A stretch of 64,000 nucleotides of DNA, from the NCBI RefSeq assembly GCF_019551475.1, contig NZ_CP047159.1:1488001-1552000 (forward strand), written 5' to 3'. A model generated the notes under the pieces. It was not told where the DNA came from. It saw nothing but the letters and a program-made list of their open reading frames with translations, and ran no database searches. The translations under genes and the position numbers were made by a program. Below are positions 44,638 to 53,518 of the stretch, piece after piece (within the stretch, counting starts at the first letter, position 1; each line of letters starts with the position of its first letter). The DNA is from Prevotella sp. Rep29. GTDB taxonomy: Bacteria > Bacteroidota > Bacteroidia > Bacteroidales > Bacteroidaceae.

Positions 44638-46827
44638 ATGAACAACATTCCATTTGTTTTTTGGCTCATACCCATTGCATCTATCGTGGCTTTGGGCATG
44701 GCATGGTATTTCTTCAAATCCATGATTAAGGCGGATGAAGGTACACCCCGCATGCGTGAAATCGCAAAATACGTCCGTGACGGTGCGATGGCTTACTTGA
44801 AGCAACAGTACAAGGTGGTCGGCATTGTCTTCGTGGTGCTCTGCGCCTTGTTCGCATTCATGGCGTATGTGCTGCACGTGCAGAACCCATGGGTTCCGTT
44901 CGCATTCCTCACTGGCGGTCTTTTCTCCGGATTAGCCGGCTTCTTCGGCATGAAGACAGCGACTTATGCGTCTGCCCGCACAGCCAATGCAGCCCGCAAG
45001 AGCCTCGATGCCGGTCTGAAAATTGCTTTCCGCTCGGGTGCCGTAATGGGACTTACCGTCGTTGGACTCGGATTGCTCGACATCGCCATCTGGTTCGTAG
45101 TGCTGAGTGCACTTACCGATGAGAGCCTGATTGCCATCACCACAACGATGCTTACCTTCGGTATGGGTGCATCAACCCAAGCGCTGTTTGCACGCGTGGG
45201 CGGTGGTATCTACACGAAGGCTGCCGATGTGGGAGCCGACATCGTGGGCAAAGTGGAAGCCGACATTCCCGAGGATGATCCCCGCAATCCGGCAACCATT
45301 GCTGACAACGTAGGCGACAACGTAGGCGACGTGGCTGGCATGGGCGCCGACCTGTACGAGAGCTATTGCGGAAGTATTCTTTCGACGGCTGCACTCGGTG
45401 CTGCTGCCTATGCTGCTGCCGGTGGCGAGACGCAGTTGAAGGCGGTCATCGCCCCAATGCTGATTGCTTCTGTTGGCGTATTCCTCTCGCTGTTGGGCAT
45501 CTTCCTCGTACGCACAAAAGAGGGTGCTACCATGCGCGATTTGCTTCGCTCGCTGTCGCTCGGCACGAACATCAGCGCCGTACTGATTGCCATTGCAACA
45601 TTTGCCATTCTTTATCTGCTGGACGTGAACAACTGGCTTGGCTTGTCATTCTCCGTCATCAGCGGTTTGGCTGCCGGCGTGATTATCGGACAGGCAACGG
45701 AATATTACACATCCCACAGCTATAAACCGACCCAGAAGATTTCCGAAGCCGGACTGACCGGTGCTGCTACGGTTATCATCAAGGGTATCGGAACGGGTAT
45801 GATTTCCACTTGCATCCCTGTCATAACTATCGGTGTTGCCATCATGCTCAGTTATCTGTGCGCCAACGGTTTCGACCTCTCGATGTCTTCCGCGAGCCTT
45901 TCTCACGGCTTGTATGGTGTGGGTATCGCTGCCGTGGGCATGCTCTCCACACTGGGCATCACCTTGGCGACCGACGCATACGGTCCTATTGCCGACAATG
46001 CCGGCGGTAATGCCGAAATGAGTGAGTTGGGTGAAGAAGTGCGCCACCGCACCGATGCGCTCGATGCCTTGGGTAACACGACCGCTGCCACGGGCAAGGG
46101 TTTTGCCATTGGTTCGGCTGCACTCACCGCACTGGCACTGCTTGCTTCCTACATTGAGGAAATCAAGATTGCCATGGAGCGCGCAGGCACCATGATGACC
46201 AACGTTGCCGGCGACACCATCAGTGCTGCTGAAGCGACTATCCCCGACTTCATGAACTTCTTCCAAGTGAACCTCATGAACCCGAAAGTGCTCGTCGGTG
46301 CCTTCATCGGTGCCATGGCTGCTTTCCTCTTCTGCGGTCTGACGATGGAGGCTGTGGGACGCGCCGCACAGAAAATGGTTGTCGAAGTGCGCCGTCAGTT
46401 CAAGGAGATTGCCGGAATCCTCGAAGGCAAGGCAACTCCCGACTACGGACGTTGCGTTGAAATCTCCACACGCGCTGCACAGCAGGAAATGATATTCCCA
46501 TCCATCCTCGCCATCATCATTCCTATCATCGTTGGCTGCGTACTGGGTGTGGCTGGCGTTCTCGGTCTGCTGGTCGGCGGCTTGGCTGGCGGATTCACCC
46601 TCGCCGTATTCATGGCAAATGCTGGTGGTGCGTGGGATAATGCCAAGAAGAATATCGAAGAAGGCAACTTCGGAGGCAAAGGTTCGTTTGCCCATAAGGC
46701 AACGATTGTTGGCGACACAGTTGGCGACCCATTCAAAGACACCAGCGGTCCGTCGCTCAACATTCTCATCAAACTGATGTCAATGGTATCTATCGTCATG
46801 GCAGGACTGACCGTCGCATTCATGTAA
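44638..46827 (+). CDS. hppA: K+-dependent membrane-bound pyrophosphatase (ion pump)
   Basis: The 729-residue protein has about 16 helices and couples pyrophosphate hydrolysis to Na+ and/or H+ export. The active-site block GGIYTKAADVGADIVGKVEA and the following DDPRNPATIADNVGDNVGD are complete, and DNAGGNAEM is present. The GNTTAATGKG segment has Ala where K+-independent enzymes have Lys, indicating the K+-dependent class. It recovers energy from biosynthetic PPi and is a natural partner of PPi-linked glycolysis through ppdK. A strong terminator follows. Confidence 0.96.
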   Translation: MNNIPFVFWLIPIASIVALGMAWYFFKSMIKADEGTPRMREIAKYVRDGAMAYLKQQYKVVGIVFVVLCALFAFMAYVLHVQNPWVPFAFLTGGLFSGLAGFFGMKTATYASARTANAARKSLDAGLKIAFRSGAVMGLTVVGLGLLDIAIWFVVLSALTDESLIAITTTMLTFGMGASTQALFARVGGGIYTKAADVGADIVGKVEADIPEDDPRNPATIADNVGDNVGDVAGMGADLYESYCGSILSTAALGAAAYAAAGGETQLKAVIAPMLIASVGVFLSLLGIFLVRTKEGATMRDLLRSLSLGTNISAVLIAIATFAILYLLDVNNWLGLSFSVISGLAAGVIIGQATEYYTSHSYKPTQKISEAGLTGAATVIIKGIGTGMISTCIPVITIGVAIMLSYLCANGFDLSMSSASLSHGLYGVGIAAVGMLSTLGITLATDAYGPIADNAGGNAEMSELGEEVRHRTDALDALGNTTAATGKGFAIGSAALTALALLASYIEEIKIAMERAGTMMTNVAGDTISAAEATIPDFMNFFQVNLMNPKVLVGAFIGAMAAFLFCGLTMEAVGRAAQKMVVEVRRQFKEIAGILEGKATPDYGRCVEISTRAAQQEMIFPSILAIIIPIIVGCVLGVAGVLGLLVGGLAGGFTLAVFMANAGGAWDNAKKNIEEGNFGGKGSFAHKATIVGDTVGDPFKDTSGPSLNILIKLMSMVSIVMAGLTVAFM

Positions 46828-46860
46828 GAGCCTGATATCACAATAATAATCAAAACAACA

Positions 46861-46910
46861 GGGGAAAAGACCATTTTTACACACCATCGGTCTTTTCCCC
46901 TATTTTTATT
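46861..46910 (+). terminator. Terminator of hppA
   Basis: GGGGAAAAGACC (46861-46872) pairs perfectly with GGTCTTTTCCCC (46889-46900), followed by TATTTTTATT. Confidence 0.9.
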
Positions 46911-46932
46911 TGGTCGTGTCATTTTATTATCA

Positions 46933-46940
46933 TAACTTTG
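46933..46940 (+). promoter_or_regulatory. Promoter -7 box of the His-rich small protein
   Basis: TAACTTTG followed by CAAC, 27 bases before the ATG at 46968. It shows that the small gene has its own promoter. Confidence 0.65.
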
Positions 46941-46967
46941 CAACCTCGAATCTGAAATAATATCATT

Positions 46968-47159
46968 ATGGAAAACACGAATCACAGGCATCATAAAAAG
47001 CACCACCATCGTGCTTCAAAGGATAACGTCAGCTATTACAAGCGTCGCGCGCTGTCGTCCATCGAGTTTCGGAAGAAAGTCTCAAAGGTACTCTTCATGC
47101 TGCTGACGATTGTCGCCATCCTTGTTGTCATTGCGTGCATCTATGTCTATAGTTTCTAA
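46968..47159 (+). CDS. Small His-rich single-pass membrane protein
   Basis: The 63-residue protein has an N-terminal third rich in His, Lys and Arg (HRHHKKHHHR at residues 6-15). A basic amphipathic stretch (YYKRRALSSIEFRKKVSK) follows, then one C-terminal membrane helix (VLFMLLTIVAILVVIACIYVYSF). By the positive-inside rule the His-rich part is cytoplasmic. It could bind a metal, but no family is recognised. It is a lone gene with its own promoter between hppA and repeat array B. Confidence 0.75.
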   Translation: MENTNHRHHKKHHHRASKDNVSYYKRRALSSIEFRKKVSKVLFMLLTIVAILVVIACIYVYSF

Positions 47160-47205
47160 AAAAATCAGCACCTGAAAAACATAAAAAATACGGACAATTT
47201 CAACC

Positions 47206-47408
47206 TGAATAAATATACAAAAACTCAGGTGTTGAACTATCATTTTCCAAAAGTTGGACTTTTGCACTCTAAAAGTGCCACTTTTGCGTCCTAAAAGTGC
47301 CACTTTGGGAAGCTAAAAGTGGCACTTTTGAAAAGCACTTTCTAAACCGCTCATAATCAATAGTTTACGAGACTGTATTCATTTATGCAATATGCGTATA
47401 AATATACA
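47206..47408. repeat. Dispersed intergenic repeat, copy B: four 22-bp palindromic units with flanking 14-mers
   Basis: Units begin at 47249, 47271, 47293 and 47315. The first three are exactly 22 bp, with cores such as AAAAGTGCCACTTTT. Flanks match copy A (CATTTTCC before, GCACTTTCTAAAC after). ARG-box-like 14-mers TGAATAAATATACA (47206-47219) and CGTATAAATATACA (47395-47408, one mismatch) lie on both sides. The gap 47160-47475 lies between convergent genes, so this is not a promoter region of either. Confidence 0.82.
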
Positions 47409-47475
47409 AAAACAAGCATCGGACTATTTAGCAGAAACGAACATTTTTCATCGCATTTTAACGACCCGTTTCGGA

Positions 47476-48579
47476 CTAAATGACATTGACAAAATTGTTG
47501 GCTGCCGGCACTATCCGGAGCAGATAATTCACGTCGTGCACAATTCTCATCACCTTCTGAGGCTCCACCGGACCAGGCGACAACGCCAAAGCCACGTGCC
47601 CCATCGTGCGCCGGAGATTCATTTCCACACAGGGGTGCAGCCGATAGCCCTCGTCACTGCCGACAATCATCATATCCACACCGAAAGGTCCGACATAAAT
47701 GCCCGCCACATTTTTCTCCACCCATAGGGCAACAGCCGAAGCCACCTCATCTATCAAGCCGTCCGGCACGTATTCACACAGCATCTTGCGCTTCTCCTTT
47801 TCCGTTGCCAAGAGATTGCCGGTATAGGCAGCATGCTGCGTATGAAAGAGCGACAGCCCGAGATACGCCACCCGACCGTCTTCATTGAGCTCGAACTCCA
47901 TGGCAAAATCCTTCACCTTCCGATAAAAAGGCTCCACGACAATCATGCCCTGCTGCTCCAACACGCGGTTTGCCCAACCCCGAACGGACGCATTCTGCCG
48001 CTCGTCTGCCATCACATAGCGCACCCCTCGCCCACTGCTGCTCCAAGGCGACTTCAACACGCAATCGCCCGTCGCAGCCATCAGCCTGACGAGCATCTCC
48101 TCGTCCGTACAGCAACAGCTCTCTCCCACCAACAACGGCGACGCTATTCGCTGACGCATGTCAGCAAGAAGGGCTACCGACTGCTCGCGACTGGAAAGCC
48201 GCCTGATTTCCGAAAGACGCTCCTCCGACGGCAACAAACCGACGGGAATCCCGGCTGACAGCAACTGCTGACGCAACGCCGCATCCCATCCCCAAGGCGA
48301 AACCCTCATCGAAGCGTGCTCAGCGAATGACGGCTGCTGCCTCAAATCAGCCAAGGAGAGGAACAGGACATCAGCACACCGGTCTGCGAAACGCCGTGCA
48401 GCCTTCACCGCATAATCCACATCATCGACGAGCACAACATCTCCATCGCACGCCCACAATGCCGGGAGGAAGCCCATATTGGTGCGCAACTCCCGCGCTG
48501 CATGCGGCGGCGTGAAATATTTCCCGCCAAAAGCCAAAGCCAGGTCATGCTCCGGATTGAATATATGTAGCGTTGTCAT
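47476..48579 (-). CDS. ATP-grasp-like protein of unknown function
   Basis: This protein is about 367 residues from MTTLHIFNPEHDLALAFGG. The middle and C-terminal parts have an ATP-grasp look: CVLKSPWSSSGRGVRYV (glycine-rich nucleotide loop with preceding Lys), VVEPFYRKVKDFAMEFEL, and a metal-site-like GPFGVDMMIV with LHPCVEMNLRRTMGHVA (Glu and Asn). It is likely a carboxylate-amine/thiol ligase or a kinase-like relative. The substrate is unknown. The start at 48579 is favoured over 48624 because the promoter box lies between them. Confidence 0.72.
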   Translation of the reverse strand: MTTLHIFNPEHDLALAFGGKYFTPPHAARELRTNMGFLPALWACDGDVVLVDDVDYAVKAARRFADRCADVLFLSLADLRQQPSFAEHASMRVSPWGWDAALRQQLLSAGIPVGLLPSEERLSEIRRLSSREQSVALLADMRQRIASPLLVGESCCCTDEEMLVRLMAATGDCVLKSPWSSSGRGVRYVMADERQNASVRGWANRVLEQQGMIVVEPFYRKVKDFAMEFELNEDGRVAYLGLSLFHTQHAAYTGNLLATEKEKRKMLCEYVPDGLIDEVASAVALWVEKNVAGIYVGPFGVDMMIVGSDEGYRLHPCVEMNLRRTMGHVALALSPGPVEPQKVMRIVHDVNYLLRIVPAANNFVNVI

Positions 48580-48597
48580 CTTCCAAATAATCTCATG

Positions 48598-48605
48598 CAA
48601 ATATA
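48598..48605 (-). promoter_or_regulatory. Promoter -7 box of the ATP-grasp-like gene
   Basis: TATATTTG followed by CATG on the minus strand, 19 bases before the chosen ATG. Confidence 0.55.
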
Positions 48606-48806
48606 GATAAAATATCCGAAACACAAGTCCACTGCATCAAGAAATCATGTCTTCTCCAAAGAAAAGACCACCCAGAAAACCAATTTGCACACCAATTCAT
48701 CCGCATTTCCCCACCTTTTTCGCGGTTTTTCGTATCCCATTACCGTAAATAAACATTAAAGTAGAGTGTTTTACCGACTTTTGTTTGCACGACAGAAAAA
48801 AATTAT

Positions 48807-48814
48807 TACCTTTG
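48807..48814 (+). promoter_or_regulatory. Promoter -7 box of nifJ
   Basis: TACCTTTG followed by CACG. It gives a leader of about 195 bases before the nifJ ATG, unusually long for this window. Confidence 0.65.
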
Positions 48815-48921
48815 CACGAAATTTACAGTTCTACTTCAACTGGGTGGACAAAAGACACCAAGCATAGATTCAGGATAACAGCATGCAGTCTATTTCCATT
48901 CGGACATGGTGACTTGTTGAG

Positions 48922-48968
48922 TAGAAAAATCCCCAAAGACCGTGCAGATGCACCTTTTCGGGGAATGT
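48922..48968 (+). promoter_or_regulatory. Structured element in the nifJ leader
   Basis: Within the leader, TCCCC near 48930 can pair with GGGGA near 48960, and an inner GTGCA/TGCAC stem closes a two-base loop. No long T run follows, so it looks like a folded leader rather than a terminator. No known riboswitch consensus was recognised. Confidence 0.35.
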
Positions 48969-49015
48969 TCACCATTTTGACAAAACAAACATTATAACAT
49001 AAAGGACAAACAAAA

Positions 49016-52000
49016 ATGAAAAAAGAAAAGAAATTCATCACCTGCGACGGTAATGAGGCAGCTGCACACATCAGTTACATGTTCAGTGAGGTAGCCGCCA
49101 TCTATCCCATTACCCCATCTTCACCCATGGCAGAACATGTGGACGAATGGTCGGCACAAGGACAACAGAACTTCTGGGGACAAACCGTCAGCGTACAGGA
49201 GATGCAATCTGAAGCCGGAGCCGCCGGAGCCGTACACGGAGCCTTGCAAGCCGGCGCACTGACAACGACATTCACCGCCTCACAAGGGCTATTGCTTATG
49301 ATTCCGAACATGTATAAGATTGCGGGCGAATTGCTGCCCTGCGTCTTCAATGTGTCGGCACGCACACTTGCCTCACATGCCCTTTGTATCTTCGGCGACC
49401 ACCAGGATGTCATGGCATGTCGGCAGACGGGATTCGCCATGCTGTGCGAAGGAAGTGTGCAGGAAGTGATGGACCTCACCGGCGTGGCTCACCTTGCATC
49501 GCTGAAAACCTGCGTCCCGTTCATCAACTTCTTCGACGGTTTCCGCACGTCACACGAATATCACAAGATTGAACGGATTGACATGGAAGATATCCGTCCG
49601 CTCGTAAGCGATGACGACGTGAAGCGTTTCCGCGACCGCGCCATGAGTCCCGAGCGCCCTATTACAAGAGGAACGGCAGAGAATCCGGAGACCTTCTTCA
49701 CACACCGCGAAGCATCCAACGACTACTACAACCACGTGCCTGAAGTGGTTGAGGAGTATCTCCAGGAAATCAGCAAGATTACAGGACGGGAATACCATCT
49801 GTTCTCTTACTATGGAGCTGAAGATGCCGACCGGATGATTATCCTCATGGGCTCTGCAACAGAGGCTGCCCGCGAGGCAATCGACCATCTGAATGCCAAC
49901 GGCGAGAAGGTCGGAATGATTTCCGTGCACCTCTATCGCCCGTTCTCCGTAAAACATCTGCTGGCAAGCGTTCCGAAGACAGTGAAACGCATCGCCGTGC
50001 TCGACCGCACGAAAGAACCCGGTGCCGAAGGCGAACCGCTCTATCTGGATGTGAAATCTGCCTTCTATGACGTAGAAAATCGCCCCATCATCGTGGGCGG
50101 ACGCTACGGACTGGGCTCTCACGACACCACTCCGGCACAGATTATCTCTGTGTTCAACAACCTGGCATTGCCGGAACCAAAGAACCATTTCACCGTCGGA
50201 ATCGTTGACGACGTGACCTTCACGTCACTCCCAGCCGTTCCGGAGATGGCACTCGGAGGCGAAGGCATGTTCGAAGCGAAGTTCTATGGATTGGGAGCCG
50301 ACGGAACGGTCGGTGCCAACAAGAACAGCGTGAAAATCATAGGCAACAACACCGACAAATATTGTCAGGCTTATTTCTCCTACGATTCGAAGAAGTCGGG
50401 AGGATTTACCTGCTCTCACCTGCGATTCGGCGATACACCCATCCACTCAACCTATCTGGTCAACACACCGAATTTCGTGGCGTGCCACGTTCAGGCATAC
50501 CTCCACATGTACGACGTGACGCGTGGATTGCAGAAAAACGGTACATTCCTTCTGAACACCATCTTCGACAATGAGGAGCTAATCAAGTTCATGCCGAACA
50601 AGGTGAAGCGCTATTTCGCAGAAAACAACATCACCGTATATACCATCAACGCCACGAAAATAGCACAGGAAATCGGGCTGGGCAACCGCACCAACACCAT
50701 TCTGCAAAGTGCATTTTTCCGCATTACCAATGTCATTCCCATCGAACTGGCTATACAAAAGATGCAGGAAGCCATTGTCAAGTCATACGGCAAAAAAGGT
50801 CAGGACGTGATCGACAAGAACTTTGCTGCCGTTGAGCGTGGTGGCGAATACAAACAAATGACCGTTGACCCGTCATGGGCAAACCTCCCCGACGACAAGA
50901 AGCAAGAAGACGATGCACCTGCATTTGTCAAAGAACTTGTCCGTCCCATCAACGCACAAGCCGGCGACCTGTTGAAAGTAAGCGACTTCGTGAAGCACGA
51001 CACAGTGGAAGGGTCATGGAAAAACGGAACGTCAGCTTACGAAAAACGCGGAGTCGAAGCATTCACGCCGCAATGGAACGCCGACAACTGCATCCAGTGC
51101 AACAAGTGTGCCTTTGTATGTCCGCACGCTGCTATCCGTCCGTTTGTATTGACCGACGAAGAACTCAAAGGATTCGACGGAACGACTATTGAGATGAAAG
51201 CACCGGCAGCGATGAAAGGCATGCACTTCGTCATCCAGCCGTCAGTGCTCGACTGTCTCGGATGCGGCAACTGTGCCGATGTATGCCCTGGAAACCCGAA
51301 ACTCGGAAAGGCACTCACAATGGTTGCATACAACCCCGACGAAGAAGCGATGGTCAAGGAAACAAAACGCTGGGAATACGTCACGAAGAACGTCAAGAGC
51401 AAACAAGACCTCATTGATATCACATCGAACGTGAAAAATTCGCAGTTCGCACAACCGCTGTTCGAGTTCTCCGGAGCATGTGCAGGATGCGGTGAGACAC
51501 CATACGTGAAACTCATCAGCCAGCTATATGGTGACCGCGAGATGATTGCCAACGCTACCGGCTGCTCGTCTATCTATTCCGCTTCAATCCCGTCAACGCC
51601 ATACACCAAGAACGAGAAGGGACAAGGACCGGCATTCAACAACTCCTTGTTTGAAGACTTCTGTGAATTCGGCATGGGTATGGTGCTCGGTAACAAGAAG
51701 ATGAAAGAGCGTGTTGCCCTGCTCCTGCAGGAAGCAACAAGTCACGATGACTGTCCTGCCGAGTTCAAGACCCTTGCTGCAGAATGGATTGAGAAGTGCG
51801 AAGATGCCGAAGAAACCAAACGACTGGCAGAACAACTCAAACCGTTCATCGACGGCGGAGCAGAGATTGGCTGTGAAAAATGCAAAGAACTGCAGACACT
51901 CTCCCACTATCTCGTCAAGCGCAGCCAATGGATTATCGGCGGCGACGGCGCTTCCTACGACATCGGTTACGGCGGACTCGACCACGTCATCGCTTCCGGC

Positions 52001-52588
52001 GAAGATGTCAACATCCTTGTGCTCGACACTGAGGTGTACTCAAATACCGGCGGTCAGGCATCCAAGGCAACGCCACTCGGAGCCATCGCACAATTCGCTG
52101 CACAAGGTAAGCGCATCCGCAAAAAAGACCTCGGAATGATTGCCACCACTTATGGTTATGTATATGTGGCGCAGGTGGCGATGGGTGCCGACAATGCACA
52201 ATGCCTGAAGGCAATCCGAGAGGCAGAAGCATATCCCGGACCATCACTCGTCATTGCATACGCAGCCTGCATCAACCACGGACTTAAAGCCAAAGGCGGC
52301 ATGGGAAAGAGCCAGGCAGAAGAGGCAAAGGCTGTCGAATGCGGATACTGGCACTTGTGGCGCTACAATCCACAGCTGGCGGAAGAAGGAAAGACCCCGT
52401 TCATCCTCGACTCCAAAGAGCCGCAATGGGAGAAATTCCATGATTTCCTGCTCGGCGAGGTGCGCTACCAATCCGTACAAAAAGCTTACCCCAACGAGGC
52501 AGAGGAACTCTTTGCCGAAGCTGAACGCATGGCAAAACTCCGCTACAAGAGCTATCTCAGAAAGGCGCAAGAGAATTGGGAAGAATAA
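49016..52588 (+). CDS. nifJ: Pyruvate:ferredoxin (flavodoxin) oxidoreductase
   Basis: The 1190-residue single-chain PFOR oxidises pyruvate to acetyl-CoA and CO2, reducing ferredoxin. The domain order is normal: an N-terminal pyrimidine-binding domain beginning FITCDGNEAAAHISYMFSEVAAIYPITPSS, a CoA-binding domain, a ferredoxin domain with CIQCNKCAFVCPHAA and CLGCGNCADVCPGNP, and a TPP-binding domain with GCSSIYSASIPSTPY. The CAGCGETPY segment supplies the proximal cluster Cys. It is the central anaerobic route from pyruvate and fits with ppdK and hppA. A strong terminator follows. Confidence 0.97.
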   Translation: MKKEKKFITCDGNEAAAHISYMFSEVAAIYPITPSSPMAEHVDEWSAQGQQNFWGQTVSVQEMQSEAGAAGAVHGALQAGALTTTFTASQGLLLMIPNMYKIAGELLPCVFNVSARTLASHALCIFGDHQDVMACRQTGFAMLCEGSVQEVMDLTGVAHLASLKTCVPFINFFDGFRTSHEYHKIERIDMEDIRPLVSDDDVKRFRDRAMSPERPITRGTAENPETFFTHREASNDYYNHVPEVVEEYLQEISKITGREYHLFSYYGAEDADRMIILMGSATEAAREAIDHLNANGEKVGMISVHLYRPFSVKHLLASVPKTVKRIAVLDRTKEPGAEGEPLYLDVKSAFYDVENRPIIVGGRYGLGSHDTTPAQIISVFNNLALPEPKNHFTVGIVDDVTFTSLPAVPEMALGGEGMFEAKFYGLGADGTVGANKNSVKIIGNNTDKYCQAYFSYDSKKSGGFTCSHLRFGDTPIHSTYLVNTPNFVACHVQAYLHMYDVTRGLQKNGTFLLNTIFDNEELIKFMPNKVKRYFAENNITVYTINATKIAQEIGLGNRTNTILQSAFFRITNVIPIELAIQKMQEAIVKSYGKKGQDVIDKNFAAVERGGEYKQMTVDPSWANLPDDKKQEDDAPAFVKELVRPINAQAGDLLKVSDFVKHDTVEGSWKNGTSAYEKRGVEAFTPQWNADNCIQCNKCAFVCPHAAIRPFVLTDEELKGFDGTTIEMKAPAAMKGMHFVIQPSVLDCLGCGNCADVCPGNPKLGKALTMVAYNPDEEAMVKETKRWEYVTKNVKSKQDLIDITSNVKNSQFAQPLFEFSGACAGCGETPYVKLISQLYGDREMIANATGCSSIYSASIPSTPYTKNEKGQGPAFNNSLFEDFCEFGMGMVLGNKKMKERVALLLQEATSHDDCPAEFKTLAAEWIEKCEDAEETKRLAEQLKPFIDGGAEIGCEKCKELQTLSHYLVKRSQWIIGGDGASYDIGYGGLDHVIASGEDVNILVLDTEVYSNTGGQASKATPLGAIAQFAAQGKRIRKKDLGMIATTYGYVYVAQVAMGADNAQCLKAIREAEAYPGPSLVIAYAACINHGLKAKGGMGKSQAEEAKAVECGYWHLWRYNPQLAEEGKTPFILDSKEPQWEKFHDFLLGEVRYQSVQKAYPNEAEELFAEAERMAKLRYKSYLRKAQENWEE

Positions 52589-52619
52589 GTTGATATTCAA
52601 ACAAACTTGTATAATAAAG

Positions 52620-52660
52620 AAATCGGCTCAGGCTTATAGTTGCCTGAGCCGATTTTTTAT
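52620..52660. terminator. Bidirectional terminator after nifJ
   Basis: AAATCGGCTCAGGC and GCCTGAGCCGATTT form a 14-bp perfect stem followed by T6. It serves both nifJ (plus) and the convergent lipoprotein gene (minus). Confidence 0.92.
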
Positions 52661-52675
52661 ATCATTGCATTGCAA

Positions 52676-53518
52676 CTATTTCACCACGTCCAGCCAGCGG
52701 CACGGAACAGTCTGCACAGAATATTCCTTTCCGTCTTTTACAATCTCCATTATAACGCTCTCTTCATCTATGCTTTCAAAGAATGAAATAGAGTTTCCTC
52801 TCCCATCAGTGAACGAATAGCTTTGCTCATACGCTGAGCCAGCCCCAACTTCTCCCATCAAGAGCAGTTGGGGTTTGTCGCCTGCTTTCACACCTTTCGG
52901 AAAAACGGTTAACCGATAATTATTACTCTTTCCTTTCGACTTTTGATCCAAACGGAAGAGCGTTCCATCCTCTCCCAGATAGCACGACATGAATTTCCAA
53001 CCTTCTCCGCGCAAGGACGCGTGAAGTGTTGCTTCTTCTTTCTTGCTTCCTTCATTTATCATCTGCTGCTCTTTCTTCGAAACATAATTGACGGCAATGA
53101 GAGAATCATGAATCCACAGGCTACCATTGTCGAACAGATACCCTTTAGCACCAACAGCCTCCCAATCATCGACAGTTGCTTTTCGAAGTTTCTCCCGAAT
53201 CGGAGCATCGAACATCGTATTGAAATATGCCACCATCTGTGCCGAGTCTTCAATATCTTCCAACAGATAAGGACGCATAATGGGATAGGCTGTCAGCGAT
53301 GCCAACTTCTTTGCATCGCCGTTTGCTATGCTCCGCATGATGGCTTCTATATTCTTCGTACTGCCAGACAGTTCCTCCTCATTCGTTTCAGTCTCCCCTG
53401 CTGTGGAGACGCTGTCAGTCAACGCATCAGGCTCCACACTGACAGATTTCCCCTTCGAACATCCACACACAAAGATGCTTATCAGCATCACACTTGCAAA
53501 TTTTATCACCTTTTTCAT
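52676..53518 (-). CDS. Lipoprotein of unknown function
   Basis: The 280-residue protein has a lipoprotein signal: a hydrophobic KFASVMLISIFVCGC with lipidation likely at Cys20, followed by a Ser/Glu/Thr-rich linker to about residue 50. The folded part starts TKNIEAIMRSIANGDAKKLASLTAYP, which resembles the NTF2-like or DUF-type helix of small envelope lipoproteins. No family is recognised with certainty. The start overlaps the upstream membrane-protein stop by 4 bp, so it is the last gene of the three-gene operon. Confidence 0.8.
   Translation of the reverse strand: MKKVIKFASVMLISIFVCGCSKGKSVSVEPDALTDSVSTAGETETNEEELSGSTKNIEAIMRSIANGDAKKLASLTAYPIMRPYLLEDIEDSAQMVAYFNTMFDAPIREKLRKATVDDWEAVGAKGYLFDNGSLWIHDSLIAVNYVSKKEQQMINEGSKKEEATLHASLRGEGWKFMSCYLGEDGTLFRLDQKSKGKSNNYRLTVFPKGVKAGDKPQLLLMGEVGAGSAYEQSYSFTDGRGNSISFFESIDEESVIMEIVKDGKEYSVQTVPCRWLDVVK

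Noticed and set aside
45646..46695. 349-codon minus-strand frame opposite hppA
   Set aside because: It lies opposite the catalytic core of a conserved ion pump, is His/Gly-rich, and looks like an antisense shadow.
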